Shown here piece after piece: positions 21,601 to 21,707 of a stretch of 21,707 nucleotides of DNA. The position numbers and the translations under genes are program-made. A model generated the notes under the pieces. That model was not told the DNA's origin and did not search any database. It was given only the letters and a program-made list of their open reading frames with translations. The stretch is from a virus. Location: the IMG/VR virus record IMGVR_UViG_3300033153_001636, positions 1-21,707 of that record. One strand, given 5' to 3'. Numbering within the stretch: the stretch's first letter is position 1; each line of letters begins with the position of its first letter.

Positions 21601-21707
21601 CTATAGGTGGAAAACAAGTTTATAGAGATAAAGCAACAGCGGAGATTACTAATATGCCAGTATATAAAGCTATGTACGATGCTATAGATAACGGAAGTTT
21701 AGACGCT
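18645..21707 (+). CDS. Polyvalent ejected virion protein with ADP-ribosyltransferase-like and zincin domains, 3' end missing
   Basis: Starts at ATG 18645 (AAGGTGGACAAAA upstream) and stays open for 1021 codons to the right edge. Layout: two short tandem motifs TNPLTEGYSEVPL and TNPLTQGYKQLPI (2-37), then a helical region. Hydrophobic Gly/Ala-rich segments follow (about 275-310, VTAIASFFAGVPGLGLGIL, and about 408-432, SFLVGFGSGGMLGGSGIAL), then coiled coil. A compact ADP-ribosyltransferase-like domain (about 679-790) has IHHGTAEKFDKFD, IWFTDN (700-705), GYDGLKLED and YQIFNPEKLK. A zincin-like domain has HETAH (826-830) and EEKFARGFEAYLREGKAPS with E877 as likely third ligand. These domains are those of phage 'polyvalent' proteins. 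The position matches T7 gp16, so it is probably packaged and ejected first into the host, where the enzymes may modify host targets. No transglycosylase domain is seen in the part present. Confidence 0.85.
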   Translation, partial: MTNPLTEGYSEVPLEKETTNTNPLTQGYKQLPINEVTSNEPINLTRDNITNDMLKGLFDTDGETFDTAVRVDRGNIEWALNTYKGLAPDLAAKVQKIANKEQLPFENIASNKEVWGQWDEAQNIYNSLLERDDSGKFIYPYTAEWLSNPDKMVVSKDDVNALKEIEKRLDRQGQQNEGFIKQNMRAFKYGLHRSVADVAKVPALLYTSATEVGEDFLDIDINTNPPDWLLNNPISKHYTKLAMEVMPVDLENNIIDYIKQGDIQGAANNLVLQMSANLPNTVTAIASFFAGVPGLGLGILSATAGGSAFAEGLAEDKTPGQAAFQGIASGAAEGFFESIGTFGILKSLQKGVASKLGKEVSRKFIVEVVDNFLRSGLQEGGEEVATESVQSFADYITGDKQAFQGIFGNLVNSFLVGFGSGGMLGGSGIALSHASKQLKFTREKNNFEQLDTAVAESKTKQRSEETIKEFIDQKNQKLNTDPNIYLDNQGMIDYFQKKPKEFNEFAEKMNIDKDLNELYKTGADIPVDKGSFLSSYAGTELKQDLDKFIKFEASGISEENQAELKTQVDEQIQTLQDRLNTLQPEQQRPAQVETIRTQLIESGQKAKDVDAQLGVFLSGAKTLSQERGETVDEWFNRVNPKLNIGKITDVDLKQEDSVLIEEARKYKTADDFIKSQKIIHHGTAEKFDKFDINKTADGTIWFTDNKSKIEKGEVSATGKGEIMDRIIEEASLKLGGWEQSDKYSTNELINQGYDGLKLEDKDEVTYQIFNPEKLKTKQQLIDIWNKTQEKPETLKQKETIKGGIKFTDSKAIINLFESSNMSTFLHETAHIFSKDIQKLIKEGKASDELKADYQTMLDFVDGKFDVKGEEKFARGFEAYLREGKAPSIKLANAFEKFKQWLTNIYRSIKDLDIKINPEIKGVFDRLLASKEEVEEAEIYYNMRKNLSEHTKLNKKQTANLEKKQDSFETESLKKQSTKSIKAYEKAIGGKQVYRDKATAEITNMPVYKAMYDAIDNGSLDA

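Noticed and set aside
1-21707. Reassigned stop codons
   Set aside because: TGA, TAA and TAG all end well-bounded genes with ribosome-binding sites at the next start (for example the ATGA and TTGA overlaps), so the standard bacterial code holds.

Overview
The window is about 21.7 kb of a very AT-rich tailed-phage or prophage genome. The virion genes follow the T7/Bbp-like podovirus order. Strong AGGAGG ribosome-binding sites sit in front of almost every gene, TGA, TAA and TAG all act as stops, and GTG and TTG starts are common. This suggests a low-GC bacterial host. A set of T7-like ejection proteins favours a Gram-negative-type envelope, but the host cannot be named from sequence alone. No integrase, repressor, RNA polymerase, lysis or tail-fibre gene is in the window. 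Both ends cut through a gene.

Left part (1-3250, all minus strand): an accessory and replication operon. Read from right to left, it holds a phage replication-initiation protein, an orphan HigA-type antitoxin, small phage genes (one frameshifted), a conserved phage hypothetical, a YopX protein, and the 5' part of a protein made of 18 tandem eight-residue CTFKTG-type repeats. That last gene runs off the left edge.

Centre (3252-4250): one kilobase with no ordinary gene but dense RNA-like structure. Two strong divergent sigma70-type promoters lie about 25 bp apart near 3820-3845. The leftward transcript carries a terminator-like long hairpin and two tRNA-like folded elements with D-arm and T-arm look-alikes but no normal anticodon arm. 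The rightward side carries a compact three-way-junction small RNA with its own promoter and terminator, a second promoter, a second three-way-junction leader, a 14-codon leader peptide and another long-stem element.

4250-6400 (plus strand): a middle region with signs of decay. It holds a helicase reduced to its Walker-A N-terminus and fused in frame to a small membrane protein, several tiny ORFs (two broken), a NinG-like recombination protein behind a perfect 22-bp palindrome, a zincin-like protein, and a broken small gene.

6319-21707 (plus strand): the virion module. It is preceded by an 18-bp inverted repeat that places two consensus DnaA boxes around a TTGACA-17-TAGTAT promoter. The gene order is small terminase-like protein, large terminase, short conserved protein, portal (head-tail connector), Bbp19-like protein, scaffold-like protein, major capsid protein, Bbp16-like cement protein, a 58-residue protein, tail tubular proteins A and B, gp13-like, gp14-like and gp15-like internal virion proteins, and a very large open-ended protein in the gp16 position. 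That protein carries an ADP-ribosyltransferase-like domain and an HExxH zincin domain. It looks like a 'polyvalent' effector protein delivered into the host with the DNA.

The most unusual parts are the structured-RNA kilobase and the polyvalent ejected protein.
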